Part shown: one piece after another, positions 17,052-25,546 of the stretch
How the letters are laid out: each line of letters starts with the position of its first letter
How positions within the stretch are numbered: the first letter of the stretch is position 1
From: Aalborgiella sp963841045
Lineage (GTDB): Bacteria; Pseudomonadota; Gammaproteobacteria; Burkholderiales; Burkholderiaceae_C
Assembly: GCA_963841045.1 (NCBI GenBank)
Contig: CAWJBD010000005.1
Location: 124,001 to 188,000, forward strand
DNA length: 64,000 nucleotides
Direction of reading: 5' to 3'
Translations under genes and position numbers: made by a program
The notes under the pieces: model-generated
The model's database searches: none
The model's input: only the letters and a program-made list of their open reading frames with translations
What the model was told of the DNA's origin: nothing

Positions 17052-17522
17052 TTAGATAAACAAGCAAACGTCTGATTCGCCTGCAAATTTCATGAAAGTT
17101 GCGGCACCACCGTATTCGACATCTTTGATGAAATCGCTGGTTTCAAACTCAAATAAATCGACCGTCATTTGGCAAGCAACAAACTTCACATCGGCTTCCA
17201 AACAAAGATCACGAAGCTCTTGCAATGATGCAACGCCTTTAGATTTCATCTTGTTTTTCATCATCATGGTCGCCATAGACTCCATGCCTGGCAACATTTG
17301 CACCATAACGGGCATGGGCACAGGCATGGGCATAGCTGGGTTGGCCAATGGGCTGATTTTGACGCCACTCAGGTCTTTTTTCAACAATGTGAGGCCATAG
17401 AAAGTGAAGAAAATTTGCACATCCCAACCCAATGCTGCAGCTGTAGATGCCAAAATGAATGGCGGGTATGCCATGTCCAATGTGCCTTTGGTGGCGATGA
17501 GTGCCATTTTTTTAGTAGCCAT
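17052..17522 (-). CDS. dsrE2: DsrE2-family sulfur carrier
   Basis: This 156-residue DsrE/DsrF/DrsH-like protein starts MATKKMALIATKGTLDMAYP and shows AAALGWDVQIFFTFYGL. A Met/Pro-rich segment (NPAMPMPVPMPVMVQML) sits in the middle, and the conserved cysteine is in KFVACQMTVDLFEF. DsrE2 proteins are usually encoded with TusA and often rhodanese, and take part in moving sulfane sulfur in the cytoplasm or at the membrane. It follows tusA by 67 bp. Confidence 0.87.
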   Translation of the reverse strand: MATKKMALIATKGTLDMAYPPFILASTAAALGWDVQIFFTFYGLTLLKKDLSGVKISPLANPAMPMPVPMPVMVQMLPGMESMATMMMKNKMKSKGVASLQELRDLCLEADVKFVACQMTVDLFEFETSDFIKDVEYGGAATFMKFAGESDVCLFI

Positions 17523-17589
17523 TTTGTCCCCTTTAGTTATAGATACACTTTTGCCAGATTTGTATTAGCGATACAAATCAAAAATCAAC

Positions 17590-17817
17590 TTATGCTTTTT
17601 TGATAAAGAACACAAATTTGCCAGCTTCTTCGCCTTGCTCCAACAAAGCATGACCCGTTTGTTCTGCAAATGCAGCCATGTCGCAAACAGAGCCAGGATC
17701 AGTAGAAATAACGCGCAGAACTTGACCAGAAGTCATGTCTTGCAGTGATTTTTTCGTTTTTACGATTGGCAGTGGGCAGGCCAAACCAGATGCGTCAAAT
17801 TCTTTGTTAAATTCCAT
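17590..17817 (-). CDS. tusA: TusA sulfur carrier
   Basis: This 75-residue SirA/TusA-fold protein has the active-site motif GLACPLPIVKTKK (CPxP). TusA takes sulfur from a rhodanese or cysteine desulfurase as persulfide and hands it to DsrE2 and then DsrEFH and DsrC in sulfur oxidisers. It is the first gene of a minus-strand tusA-dsrE2-yeeE set. Its upstream region holds AGGGTAATACCC and TACCCAT, shared in part with dsrA and soxY. Confidence 0.93.
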   Translation of the reverse strand: MEFNKEFDASGLACPLPIVKTKKSLQDMTSGQVLRVISTDPGSVCDMAAFAEQTGHALLEQGEEAGKFVFFIKKA

Positions 17818-18372
17818 GAAATACTCCGTAAATAGTGGTGAATAAAGCCGATAGTGTAGAGGAAAAGTTCAATCACTCTCATAGACGCCACAAGCACCTA
17901 GAGAACGCCCACGATTCTTGTGGAGATGCCAACTATCGTCTATCACCGCAAAGGGTAATACCCACTTACCCATTAGGGTTACGAGATCGACTACGAGTTA
18001 ATGATTTCACCCGAATTTGACTGAATTCTTACAAGTCGCATCGCAAAACAGTTTTATATAAAAATCAGGCTGTATCCGGCGTATTTATTGCCTATATTGC
18101 TATTTTATTTATAGCAAATATTTTTCTTTCATGTTAGCGATTCGATTTCAAAGCGCCCCGTTTTTAAGCTCGCACTTTTGCAAATCTATGTCACAAAAGT
18201 TCATCAACACATTTTGCAAGCACTCCTTCTAGCTAATCACATAATCCAAAAGAACTGCATCATCTAGGGTAATTACTAGGGGCAGTTGCGCTGCATGTCG
18301 CGTTATATTCGCGTAGACTTATCACCACGGTTTACGTTTATTGGTTCTTATTGCATTTCTAAGGAGAAACAC
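17818..18372. other. Divergent tusA / soxY intergenic region
   Basis: No convincing gene is seen in these 555 bases. It holds AGGGTAATACCC at 17952-17963 and TACCCAT at 17967-17973 on the tusA side, a palindromic repeat copy at 18066-18119, and AGGGTAAT at 18266-18273 followed by TACTAGGGG about 100 bases before soxY. These AGGG/CCC elements are candidate operator sites for sulfur genes. Open frames here are short and lack ribosome sites. Confidence 0.5.
18066..18119 (+). repeat. Palindromic repeat copy 2 (intergenic)
   Basis: The copy begins AGGCTGTATCCGGCGTATTT and continues with ATTGCCTATATTGCTATTTT and TATTTATAGCAAA. It has the family AGGC...GCCT pairing and the TTGCTAT/ATAGCAA hairpin. 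It lies between tusA and soxY. Confidence 0.85.
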
Positions 18373-18828
18373 ATGCAAACTCGTCGCAAGACACTGAAAC
18401 AAAGCGCAGCATTGGCAGGCTTGCTGGCCACGACTGGCTTGTTCCCACAATATGCTTTGGCCTACAACAAAGGCTCGTTTGAAGCTAAAAACTTAAACGA
18501 CGCGCTCAAAGCTTTGGGCGCAGGCGCCCCAACTGCCAGTAAAGACGTTGTGATTGGTGGTCCAGATATCGCTGAAAACGGTGCGGTTGTGCCTTTGACT
18601 GTCAGCTCTACCCTGCCTAATGTGAAGCAATTGCTTTTGGTGATTGAAAAGAATCCATCTCCTTTGGTTGCCGCATTCAATGTGACACCAGCAGTTGATG
18701 CCAACTTCCAAACACGCGCCAAAATGGGGCAAACATCTGACGTTTACGCGATCGCTATTACCACCGACGGTAAAGCACTCTACGCGAAAAAAGAAGTCAA
18801 GGTCACCATCGGCGGCTGCGGCGGTTAA
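18373..18828 (+). CDS. soxY: SoxY, sulfur-carrying subunit of SoxYZ
   Basis: This is a periplasmic protein of 151 residues. The start at 18373 has AAGGAGAAACAC just upstream; a longer frame from 18286 is not needed. The N-terminus MQTRRKTLKQSAALAGLLAT is a Tat-type signal. The C-terminus VTIGGCGG holds the cysteine to which thiosulfate is covalently bound. It is the first gene of the plus-strand sox cluster, 50 bp before soxZ, its obligate partner. Confidence 0.96.
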   Translation: MQTRRKTLKQSAALAGLLATTGLFPQYALAYNKGSFEAKNLNDALKALGAGAPTASKDVVIGGPDIAENGAVVPLTVSSTLPNVKQLLLVIEKNPSPLVAAFNVTPAVDANFQTRAKMGQTSDVYAIAITTDGKALYAKKEVKVTIGGCGG

Positions 18829-18878
18829 TTCACATTTCAACAAACAAATTCCAAACATTTAGAAATTAGGAGAGAAAA

Positions 18879-19190
18879 ATGGCAGATCCAATGCGCATTC
18901 GAGCCGCAGTAGCGGGCGACAAAGCCACCGTACGTGTTTTGATGAGTCACGAAATGGAAACTGGTCAACGCAAAGACGGCGCTGGCAAAGTGATTCCAGC
19001 TTGGCACATCACTGAAGTAACCGCCACCCACAATGGCAAGCCAGTGTTTGCCGCTGAATGGGGTGGTTCTGTGTCTAAGAACCCGTTCTTGCAATTCGTT
19101 GTCAAGGGCGCGAAAGCGGGTGACAAGTTCAGCGTGACTTGGAAAGACAACAAGGGCGAGTCGCGTACAGATGAGGCGACAGCAACTTAA
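18879..19190 (+). CDS. soxZ: SoxZ, partner subunit of SoxYZ
   Basis: This 103-residue protein starts MADPMRIRAAVAGDKATVRV and shows ITEVTATHNGKPVFAAEWG. It has no signal peptide of its own, as usual, and is exported by piggy-back with SoxY. A strong AGGAGAGAAAAATG precedes the start. A hairpin terminator follows at 19219. Confidence 0.96.
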   Translation: MADPMRIRAAVAGDKATVRVLMSHEMETGQRKDGAGKVIPAWHITEVTATHNGKPVFAAEWGGSVSKNPFLQFVVKGAKAGDKFSVTWKDNKGESRTDEATAT

Positions 19191-19218
19191 TCTTAATAAG
19201 TTCTACTAACTTCAAGCC

Positions 19219-19262
19219 AAAGGTGAATCATTCAAAACCAATTGATTGCTTCACCTTTTTTA
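19219..19262 (+). terminator. Hairpin terminator after soxYZ
   Basis: AAAGGTGAA (19219-19227) pairs with TTCACCTTT (19250-19258), followed by a T-run. It could make soxYZ more abundant than downstream soxAXB. Confidence 0.7.
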
Positions 19263-19287
19263 ATTTCCAATTTCAAGAGAACGCAAT

Positions 19288-20091
19288 ATGAAAATGATGA
19301 GACAACTTTCCTTACTCACCCTCGCATGTTTGACATCGATTGGCGCATCTGCACAAAAAACAGCTGTGCAAAGCATTGAAGAATACCGTGCGCTTCTGGC
19401 AGATGGTAATCCAGCCGAATTATTTGAAGCCAAGGGAGAGGATTTGTGGAAGAAGAAACGTGGGGCTAAAAATGCTTCTCTAGAAAAATGCGATTTAGGT
19501 AAAGGCCCTGGCGTCGTTAAAGGCGTGTTTGTTGAGCTACCTCGTTTTTTTGCGGATACCAACCGCGTGCAAGATTTGGAATCACGACTCGTTACCTGTA
19601 TGGAAACGCTTCAAGGTATAAACTCTACAGAAACCATCAATGCAGCATTTGGCAAAGGTGAAAAAGCCAATGTGTCTGCCTTAGCTACTTGGATAGCTGC
19701 AGAATCTAAAGGCATGAAGTTTAATTTGCCACAATCACACGAAAAAGAACAAGTCTTTTACGAAGTTGGAAAGCGATTGTTTTTCCAACGTGCTGGCGCA
19801 CATGACTTTGCCTGTGCCACTTGCCATAGCAAAGATAACTTACGGATTCGCCTGCAAGACTTGCCCAATCTCACCAAAAACCCAGGCGATGGTATCGGTT
19901 TTGCTGCTTGGCCTGCTTACCGTGTATCCAACGGCCAAATGTGGAGCATGCAACATCGTTTGAACGATTGCTACCGCCAACAACGATTTCCATTTCCTGG
20001 CTACATCAGTGACGCCACAATTGCACTTGGTTCGTATTTAGGCGTCAATGCCAAAGGTGCTGTTTCGATAGCACCTGCCATCAAACGTTAA
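19288..20091 (+). CDS. soxA: SoxA, c-type cytochrome subunit of SoxXA
   Basis: This 267-residue periplasmic cytochrome has a signal peptide (MKMMRQLSLLTLACLTSIGASA). One haem site is seen, CATCH near residue 178, and the active-site cysteine region NDCYRQQRFP lies near residue 231. An N-terminal CxxCH is missing and replaced by separate cysteines (EKCDLG, VTCMETL), as in mono-haem SoxA types. SoxXA joins thiosulfate to the SoxY cysteine. Confidence 0.94.
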   Translation: MKMMRQLSLLTLACLTSIGASAQKTAVQSIEEYRALLADGNPAELFEAKGEDLWKKKRGAKNASLEKCDLGKGPGVVKGVFVELPRFFADTNRVQDLESRLVTCMETLQGINSTETINAAFGKGEKANVSALATWIAAESKGMKFNLPQSHEKEQVFYEVGKRLFFQRAGAHDFACATCHSKDNLRIRLQDLPNLTKNPGDGIGFAAWPAYRVSNGQMWSMQHRLNDCYRQQRFPFPGYISDATIALGSYLGVNAKGAVSIAPAIKR

Positions 20092-20120
20092 GTAACAATT
20101 TGACTGATAGGAAATTAATT

Positions 20121-20774
20121 ATGAAGAAAAACATCAAAAGCACACTCGGTTCAATTGCACTATTGACCTTGCTATCAGCTTGCTCAACACAACCCAGTTC
20201 AGTAGAAGTTGACAAGCTGACCGCGGATATTGTCAAGGCATCATTCAGTGATAAAGGGATTGTAAAAGTATCAAGATTAGAAACTGACGAAGCCAATAAA
20301 TTGTGCAGCGCTGCAGAGGTTGCAGGCAAAGAGTTGGACGACAAAACAGCAAAAGCGATAGAAGCTGCCAATCTCAAACTGGTCAAATGGCCAAGCGACG
20401 GCAAGTTTGTAGGTGATTGGAAGGCAGGAGAAAAGTTGGCACAAAGTGGCCGTGGCATGACGTGGACAGATTTGCCAACAACGCTCAATGGTGGCAACTG
20501 CTATAACTGCCATCAAATTGACAAAAAAGAAGTTTCTTTTGGCACAATTGGTCCAAGTCTATATAACTACGGGAAATTGCGCCAAGTTAAAGATGTAACC
20601 GATCCCGCATCTAAAGCAGTGCTTGAATATACATGGGGAAAAATCTGGAATTCGCGCGCTTACAGTGCATGCTCCAGCATGCCACGCGCAGGTCACTCTG
20701 GCATCATGACAGAGGAACAAGTGAAACATTTGGTGGCACTCTTAGTGGATCCCAAATCACCCGTTAATCAATAA
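20121..20774 (+). CDS. soxX: SoxX, c-type cytochrome subunit of SoxXA
   Basis: This 217-residue protein begins at ATG 20121 (AGGA upstream). The N-terminus MKKNIKSTLGSIALLTLLSACS looks like a lipoprotein signal with the lipobox cysteine. The haem motif is GGNCYNCHQI, and the likely distal Met ligand is in CSSMPRAGHSG. The extra helical region before the haem domain makes it longer than minimal SoxX, which is known for some families. It follows soxA by 29 bp and ends before a strong terminator. Confidence 0.92.
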   Translation: MKKNIKSTLGSIALLTLLSACSTQPSSVEVDKLTADIVKASFSDKGIVKVSRLETDEANKLCSAAEVAGKELDDKTAKAIEAANLKLVKWPSDGKFVGDWKAGEKLAQSGRGMTWTDLPTTLNGGNCYNCHQIDKKEVSFGTIGPSLYNYGKLRQVKDVTDPASKAVLEYTWGKIWNSRAYSACSSMPRAGHSGIMTEEQVKHLVALLVDPKSPVNQ

Positions 20775-20788
20775 AGAAACGACATCCC

Positions 20789-20830
20789 AACCCGGCTATT
20801 CCTCCAGCATAGCCGGGTTTTCTTTTTTTC
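20789..20830 (+). terminator. Strong hairpin terminator after soxX
   Basis: AACCCGGCTAT (20789-20799) pairs with ATAGCCGGGTT (20809-20819), followed by TTCTTTTTTT. It lies only 25 bp before soxB, so soxB may depend on read-through or its own promoter. Confidence 0.88.
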
Positions 20831-20854
20831 ATAATCATCAGTATTACCGAAATC

Positions 20855-22573
20855 ATGAATTTATCTCGCCGCGAATTTTCATCAATTTTGACAGCCGCTG
20901 TGGTTGCCGGTTTTCCATTGGGTCGTGAAGCCACTGCCAAAGAGGCAGACAATTTGTACAACGTGCCCAAAAAAGGCAATGTGCATCTGCTCCACATGAC
21001 AGATTGCCATGCGCAGCTCTTGCCGATTTACTTTCGTGAACCCAATATGAACATTGGCGTTGCAGGCATGCGCGGCAATGTGCCACATTTAGTTGGCGAA
21101 CAATTGATGAAATATGCGAGCCTCAAGGCTGGTAGCGCATTGGCGCATGCACATACTTATTTAGATTTTGAACGGTCAGCCAAGCAGTATGGCAAAGTCG
21201 GTGGCTTTGCCCACTTGGCAACACTCGTCAAACGACTCAGAGCCAGCCGGCCTAGCGCTTTATTGCTGGATGGCGGCGATACTTGGCAAGGTAGTGCGAC
21301 CAGTTTATGGACCAATGCACAAGATATGGTGGATGCGTGTAAAGCGCTAGGCGTCAATGTGATGACCGCACACTGGGAATTCACGTTCGGTGAAGACCGT
21401 GTCAAAGAAATCATTGCCAAAGATTTTGCTAACAAAATTGAATTTGTGGCACAGAATGTCAAAACCAAGGATTTTGAAGACCCAGTATTCAAGCCCTATG
21501 TTTTAAAAGAAATGAACGGGGTAACGGTTGCCATTGTTGGCCAAGCATTCCCCTATACGCCCATTGCCAACCCAAGCTGGCAAGTACCAAACTGGACATT
21601 TGGTATTCAAGATGAGCAAATGCAAAAATATGTGAATGAAGCTCGCGCCAAAGGTGCACAAGCAGTGGTCGTCATTTCACACAACGGCATGGATGTTGAT
21701 TTGAAATTGGCATCGCGTGTAACAGGCATCGATGCCATTTTGGGCGGTCACACCCACGATGGCGTGCCTATTCCTACCATGGTTAAAAATGCAAGCGGTC
21801 AAACTTTGGTTACCAATGCGGGCAGTAATGGTAAATTTTTAGGTGTTTTAGATTTGGATGTGCGAGACAAGAAAGTTGTTGGTGTTCACTATAAATTACT
21901 TCCCGTTTTCGCCAATTATTTGCCGGCAGATAAAGACATGTCTGCACTGATTGACAAAATTCGCGCACCCTACCTCGGTAAATTAACCGAAAAACTTGCA
22001 GTGACAGAAGGTGTTTTGTATCGCCGAGGTAACTTTAACGGCACCTTTGATCAACTGATTACAGATGCTCTGATTAATGTGCGTGGTGCAGATATCGCCT
22101 TTTCACCAGGTTTCCGTTGGGGAACATCATTATTGTCAGGCCAAGCGATTACACGTGAACATGTGATGGACCAAACCGCCATCACCTACCCGTGGACGAC
22201 TTTGACCAATATGACCGGTGAAACCATTAAAACCATCTTAGAAGACGTCTGTGATAATTTGTTTAATCCAGACCCTTACTACCAACAAGGTGGTGACATG
22301 GTGCGTACAGGTGGTATGACCTACACTTGCGACCCTTCTGCCAAAGCTGGCTCGCGCATCAGTGACATGCGTTTAGGTGGCAACTTAATTGAAGCCTCCA
22401 AAACCTACAAAGTTGCTGGTTGGGCACCGGTCGCAGAAGCCAGTAAAAATGCAGGACCTCCGATTTGGGAAATCGTTGAAACCTACCTCAAGGATAAAAA
22501 AGTCATCAGTCCAATTAAGTTATACAATCCAAAATTGCTTAATATGGACGGCAACCCTGGTTATGCACTTTAG
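20855..22573 (+). CDS. soxB: SoxB, thiosulfohydrolase
   Basis: This 572-residue periplasmic protein has a Tat-type start (NLSRREFSSILTAAVVAGFP). The metallophosphatase fold has HLLHMTDCHAQLLPIYF, LLLDGGDTWQGS and ILGGHTHDGVP for the dimanganese centre, and a 5'-nucleotidase C-terminal domain. SoxB hydrolyses the sulfone group from SoxY-bound thiosulfate to release sulfate. Length is normal. It is the last core sox gene here; soxCD is absent from the window. Confidence 0.96.
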   Translation: MNLSRREFSSILTAAVVAGFPLGREATAKEADNLYNVPKKGNVHLLHMTDCHAQLLPIYFREPNMNIGVAGMRGNVPHLVGEQLMKYASLKAGSALAHAHTYLDFERSAKQYGKVGGFAHLATLVKRLRASRPSALLLDGGDTWQGSATSLWTNAQDMVDACKALGVNVMTAHWEFTFGEDRVKEIIAKDFANKIEFVAQNVKTKDFEDPVFKPYVLKEMNGVTVAIVGQAFPYTPIANPSWQVPNWTFGIQDEQMQKYVNEARAKGAQAVVVISHNGMDVDLKLASRVTGIDAILGGHTHDGVPIPTMVKNASGQTLVTNAGSNGKFLGVLDLDVRDKKVVGVHYKLLPVFANYLPADKDMSALIDKIRAPYLGKLTEKLAVTEGVLYRRGNFNGTFDQLITDALINVRGADIAFSPGFRWGTSLLSGQAITREHVMDQTAITYPWTTLTNMTGETIKTILEDVCDNLFNPDPYYQQGGDMVRTGGMTYTCDPSAKAGSRISDMRLGGNLIEASKTYKVAGWAPVAEASKNAGPPIWEIVETYLKDKKVISPIKLYNPKLLNMDGNPGYAL

Positions 22574-22649
22574 TAGGAACAAATCTTGCAGTTATCTAAA
22601 CTAAAGTGCGAATAACTTATACATCTTTCAGTAAACGGCAACAATAACA

Positions 22650-22994
22650 ATGACATCAGAGGCAATTCAACCGCAAAGTCAGGAACTCGACCATCAGATG
22701 TTCGACATGGCGGCTGAACTGTTCCAGGTGATGTCTGCCCCCATGCGATTGCGCATCATTAACGCTTTATGCGACGGTGAAAAGCATGTCAGCTATTTGC
22801 TCAGTAAGATTGATACCACGCAGCCCAATATGTCGCAACATTTAACGACTTTGTACCATGCAGGTATTGTCGGTAAACGCAGAGATGGCGTTCACATTTA
22901 CTATCGAGTGGTTGACAATCGTGTTGCATCATTGTGTCGTGCAGTTTGTGCGAATATTCAAACTGATGCCGATTATGTCGATTACCAAATATAA
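22650..22994 (+). CDS. ArsR-family regulator, SoxR/BigR/SqrR-like
   Basis: This 114-residue winged-helix protein shows MSAPMRLRIINALCDGEKHV and the recognition helix region TTQPNMSQHLTTLYHAGIV. Cysteines lie at 41, 96 and 100. A pair at about 41 and 100 is the arrangement by which SqrR, BigR and SoxR relatives sense persulfide or sulfane sulfur through a tetrasulfide bridge. Placement directly after soxB and before the flavocytochrome pair suggests it represses sox genes in the absence of reduced sulfur. Sensing chemistry is inferred by analogy. Confidence 0.85.
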   Translation: MTSEAIQPQSQELDHQMFDMAAELFQVMSAPMRLRIINALCDGEKHVSYLLSKIDTTQPNMSQHLTTLYHAGIVGKRRDGVHIYYRVVDNRVASLCRAVCANIQTDADYVDYQI

Positions 22995-23164
22995 GTGTTC
23001 CGCTCGAATATCACTTGTTCAATTGAAACGTTTCTAAGGGTTTATCCTCTATAAAAATTCATTGAATAACCTTACGATTGAAACGTATAAGTGATAACGC
23101 ATGAATGAATATTTAACCCAATTTTTGTCAGTGTGTAAGTAGTATTAATAACATGGGAGACCGT

Positions 23165-23470
23165 ATGAAAAATCGAATGAAGTTAGCGATAGGGACAGTT
23201 TTGGCAGCTGCAAGCATGCTTGCCAGCGCACAAGATGCCTTGCAAGTGCGTAGCTGGGCAGCGGCATGTGCTTCTTGTCATGGCACAGTCGGCATTGCAG
23301 TAGATGGTGGCGAATCCATTGCCGGTATCCCTAAGGATCGATTCCTCAAACGCATGCAAGATTACAAATCAGGCGCCAAGTCAGCAACCATCATGCACCA
23401 AATTGCAAAAGGTTACTCAGACAAAGAACTCGAACAACTCGCTGGTTACTTCGCAGCATTGAAAAACTAA
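23165..23470 (+). CDS. Monohaem cytochrome c, FccA/SoxE-like subunit
   Basis: This is a 101-residue periplasmic cytochrome with the signal peptide MKNRMKLAIGTVLAAASMLA. One haem motif CASCHG is near residue 38, and IMHQIAKGYSDKELEQLAGY is typical of the small cytochrome partner of sulfide dehydrogenase. The ATG at 23165 has GGGAG just before it. It lies 10 bp before the flavoprotein gene, so the two should form a flavocytochrome c complex oxidising sulfide or SoxYZ-bound sulfur. Confidence 0.88.
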   Translation: MKNRMKLAIGTVLAAASMLASAQDALQVRSWAAACASCHGTVGIAVDGGESIAGIPKDRFLKRMQDYKSGAKSATIMHQIAKGYSDKELEQLAGYFAALKN

Positions 23471-23480
23471 AGGAGCACTC

Positions 23481-24764
23481 ATGAAACGTCGTCAAATTAT
23501 TCAAACCTTAGGTGCTGGCTCTGCTTTAAGTGCTTTAGGTATGTTCTCAGGTTGCGCCAGTACTGGTGGCTCTGGAGGTGCAAAAGTTGTAGTTGTGGGT
23601 GGTGGTTTTGGTGGTGCAGCAGCAGCAAAATATGTTCGCATGTGGTCAGACTATGGCATTCAAGTCACTTTGGTAGAACCTAACGCAGCATTTGTTTCTT
23701 GTCCCATTTCTAACCTCGTGCTCAATGGCAAAAGCACCATGGCTGATATCACCACACCTTACTCCAATTTAGTGAGCAAGCATGGTGTAAATGTTGTGCA
23801 TGACATGGTCACAAGTATTGACGCTGAAAAACGCGTAGTAAAACTCGCCAAGGGGGGTGAATTGGCGTATGACCGCTTAATCTTGTCACCTGGCGTTGAT
23901 TTCATGTGGGAAACTCTCCCAGGCATGGCAGCAGCAGGCGCTAAAGACAATATTCTTCACGCTTGGAAAGCGGGTCCACAAACAGTTGCGCTACGTAAAC
24001 AACTTGAGGCCATGCCGGATGGTGGCGTGTTTGCAATGTCAATACCGCCAGCTCCTTACCGCTGCCCTCCTGGCCCCTATGAACGCGCTTGTCTTGTAGC
24101 AGATTACTTCAAAAAGGCAAAGCCGAAGAGCAAAGTGTTGATTTTGGATGGCAATGATGATGTCCAATCCAAAAAAGGCTTGTTCATGAAAGCATGGGCA
24201 GACCGTTATAAAGGCATTGTTGAATACCGTCCAAAACATGTTTTAACTGACGTAGATGCTGCAACCAAAACTTTGAAATTTGAGTTCAACGACCCAATCA
24301 AAGCCAGCGTATTGAATGTCATACCGCAAATGCGTGCTGGCGATATTGCCGTTAAATCAGGGCTTGCGACTGCAAACAAACGTTGGTGTGAAGTTGATTT
24401 CTTGACGCATGAATCTAAAGTTGCCAAAAATGTACATGTATTGGGTGATTCGATTCAAATTGCACCTGCCATGCCTAAGTCAGGTCAAATGGCGAACCAA
24501 CAAGCTAAAACGTGTGCAGCAGCAGTTGTATCATTGCTCACAGGAAAAGCAGTGGCGTCTATGCCGATTTATCTCAATGCATGTTATAGCTTTGTAAGTG
24601 CTGATGAGGCAGTGCATGTGACCAGCGTTCATCGTTATGATGCCGCTAAGAAAACGATGCTTACAGTACCCGGATCTGGAGGCGTCTCCACAGTAGCCAG
24701 CGCTGAAGAAGGTCGCTATGCATGGGCTTGGGCTAAAGGCATTTGGGCTGAGAGCTTGGCTTAG
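23481..24764 (+). CDS. Flavocytochrome c sulfide dehydrogenase flavoprotein, FccB/SoxF-like
   Basis: This 427-residue protein has a Tat or lipoprotein-like start (MKRRQIIQTLGAGSALSALG, then GMFSGCAS). The FAD site is VVVVGGGFGGAAAAKYVRMW. Redox cysteines are in AFVSCPISNLV and a later one in QQAKTCAAAV. IPPAPYRCPPGPYERACLVA is characteristic of FccB. Length fits the family. It oxidises sulfide to sulfur and passes electrons to the cytochrome encoded just upstream. FccB and SoxF cannot be separated by sequence alone, though its position in the sox cluster favours SoxF usage. Confidence 0.92.
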   Translation: MKRRQIIQTLGAGSALSALGMFSGCASTGGSGGAKVVVVGGGFGGAAAAKYVRMWSDYGIQVTLVEPNAAFVSCPISNLVLNGKSTMADITTPYSNLVSKHGVNVVHDMVTSIDAEKRVVKLAKGGELAYDRLILSPGVDFMWETLPGMAAAGAKDNILHAWKAGPQTVALRKQLEAMPDGGVFAMSIPPAPYRCPPGPYERACLVADYFKKAKPKSKVLILDGNDDVQSKKGLFMKAWADRYKGIVEYRPKHVLTDVDAATKTLKFEFNDPIKASVLNVIPQMRAGDIAVKSGLATANKRWCEVDFLTHESKVAKNVHVLGDSIQIAPAMPKSGQMANQQAKTCAAAVVSLLTGKAVASMPIYLNACYSFVSADEAVHVTSVHRYDAAKKTMLTVPGSGGVSTVASAEEGRYAWAWAKGIWAESLA

Positions 24765-24792
24765 TTCGAATTTTCCGGTTAACTTACTATCA

Positions 24793-24826
24793 CGCCGTCA
24801 ACCCTCTTTGGGGTGACGGCGTTTTC
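24793..24826 (+). terminator. Terminator after the flavocytochrome pair
   Basis: CGCCGTCA (24793-24800) pairs with TGACGGCG (24814-24821), followed by TTTT. It marks the end of the sox/fcc transcript. Confidence 0.85.
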
Positions 24827-24892
24827 GTTTAAGGTTGTTTGAAATAGAATTAAGCAATTGTTGGAAGTAAGCTTGAGCCATTCATTCTCAAT

Positions 24893-25369
24893 ATGTTAAA
24901 CAAACTGATTAATCGAAGACGTTTCGTTGAAGTAACTGGCTTAATAACTGTTAGCCAGTTCGCTAGTGCCGCATCTAAAACTTTGCCAACAACAACTTCA
25001 TTGGCAAATTCATTGGCAGCAGCGCTTCAAGCGAAAAAAGCGCTGATTGTCATGGTAAGTTTAGATGGATGCCCATTTTGCAAAATTTCTCGAGAGCATT
25101 ATTTGATACCTTTGCGTGAGCAACAGAACATAGCTATTGTTCAAGTCAATATGCGATCGAGAGAAAAAATCAAAGATTTCAAAGGTATTGATACAACGCA
25201 TGATCAGTTGATTCGCTCATGGGGTGTCAAAGTAGCGCCGACGGTACTCTTCTTTGGCTCTAATGGAACTGAGCTTGCCGAAAGGCTTTCTGGCGCTTAT
25301 ATACCGGACTTCTATGGCACGTATTTGGATGAAAGAATTCAAAAAGCCAATTCACTAATCACTATTTAA
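24893..25369 (+). CDS. Thioredoxin-fold protein with CPFC motif
   Basis: This 158-residue exported protein starts MLNKLINRRRFVEVTGLITV, with a possible Tat-like RRR. The thioredoxin fold carries the redox motif VSLDGCPFCKISREHYL and the cis-proline region WGVKVAPTVLFFGSNG. Similar thioredoxins (SoxW/SoxS type) keep SoxYZ cysteines reduced in the periplasm; that role is inferred from its position just after sox/fcc. It has its own upstream region after a terminator. Confidence 0.75.
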   Translation: MLNKLINRRRFVEVTGLITVSQFASAASKTLPTTTSLANSLAAALQAKKALIVMVSLDGCPFCKISREHYLIPLREQQNIAIVQVNMRSREKIKDFKGIDTTHDQLIRSWGVKVAPTVLFFGSNGTELAERLSGAYIPDFYGTYLDERIQKANSLITI

Positions 25370-25406
25370 GTCAAATGTATTTATCAACAAAAATGCATTC
25401 AAAACT

Positions 25407-25418
25407 AGGGAATTCCCT
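25407..25418. promoter_or_regulatory. Palindrome AGGGAATTCCCT upstream of cytochrome genes
   Basis: This perfect 12-bp palindrome sits 129 bases before the next start codon. It resembles AGGGTAATACCC upstream of tusA, so it may be a site for the same regulator. Confidence 0.35.
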
Positions 25419-25546
25419 GATGAGTCAATGGTTTGTATTTTCTATAATCAGACGCTTATATATATTATCAAATTAAATTCATATCTCAGTTCTCTCATCC
25501 ACATCCTTCACCTCTATCAATCAACTACTTTTAGGATTTTCTTAGC

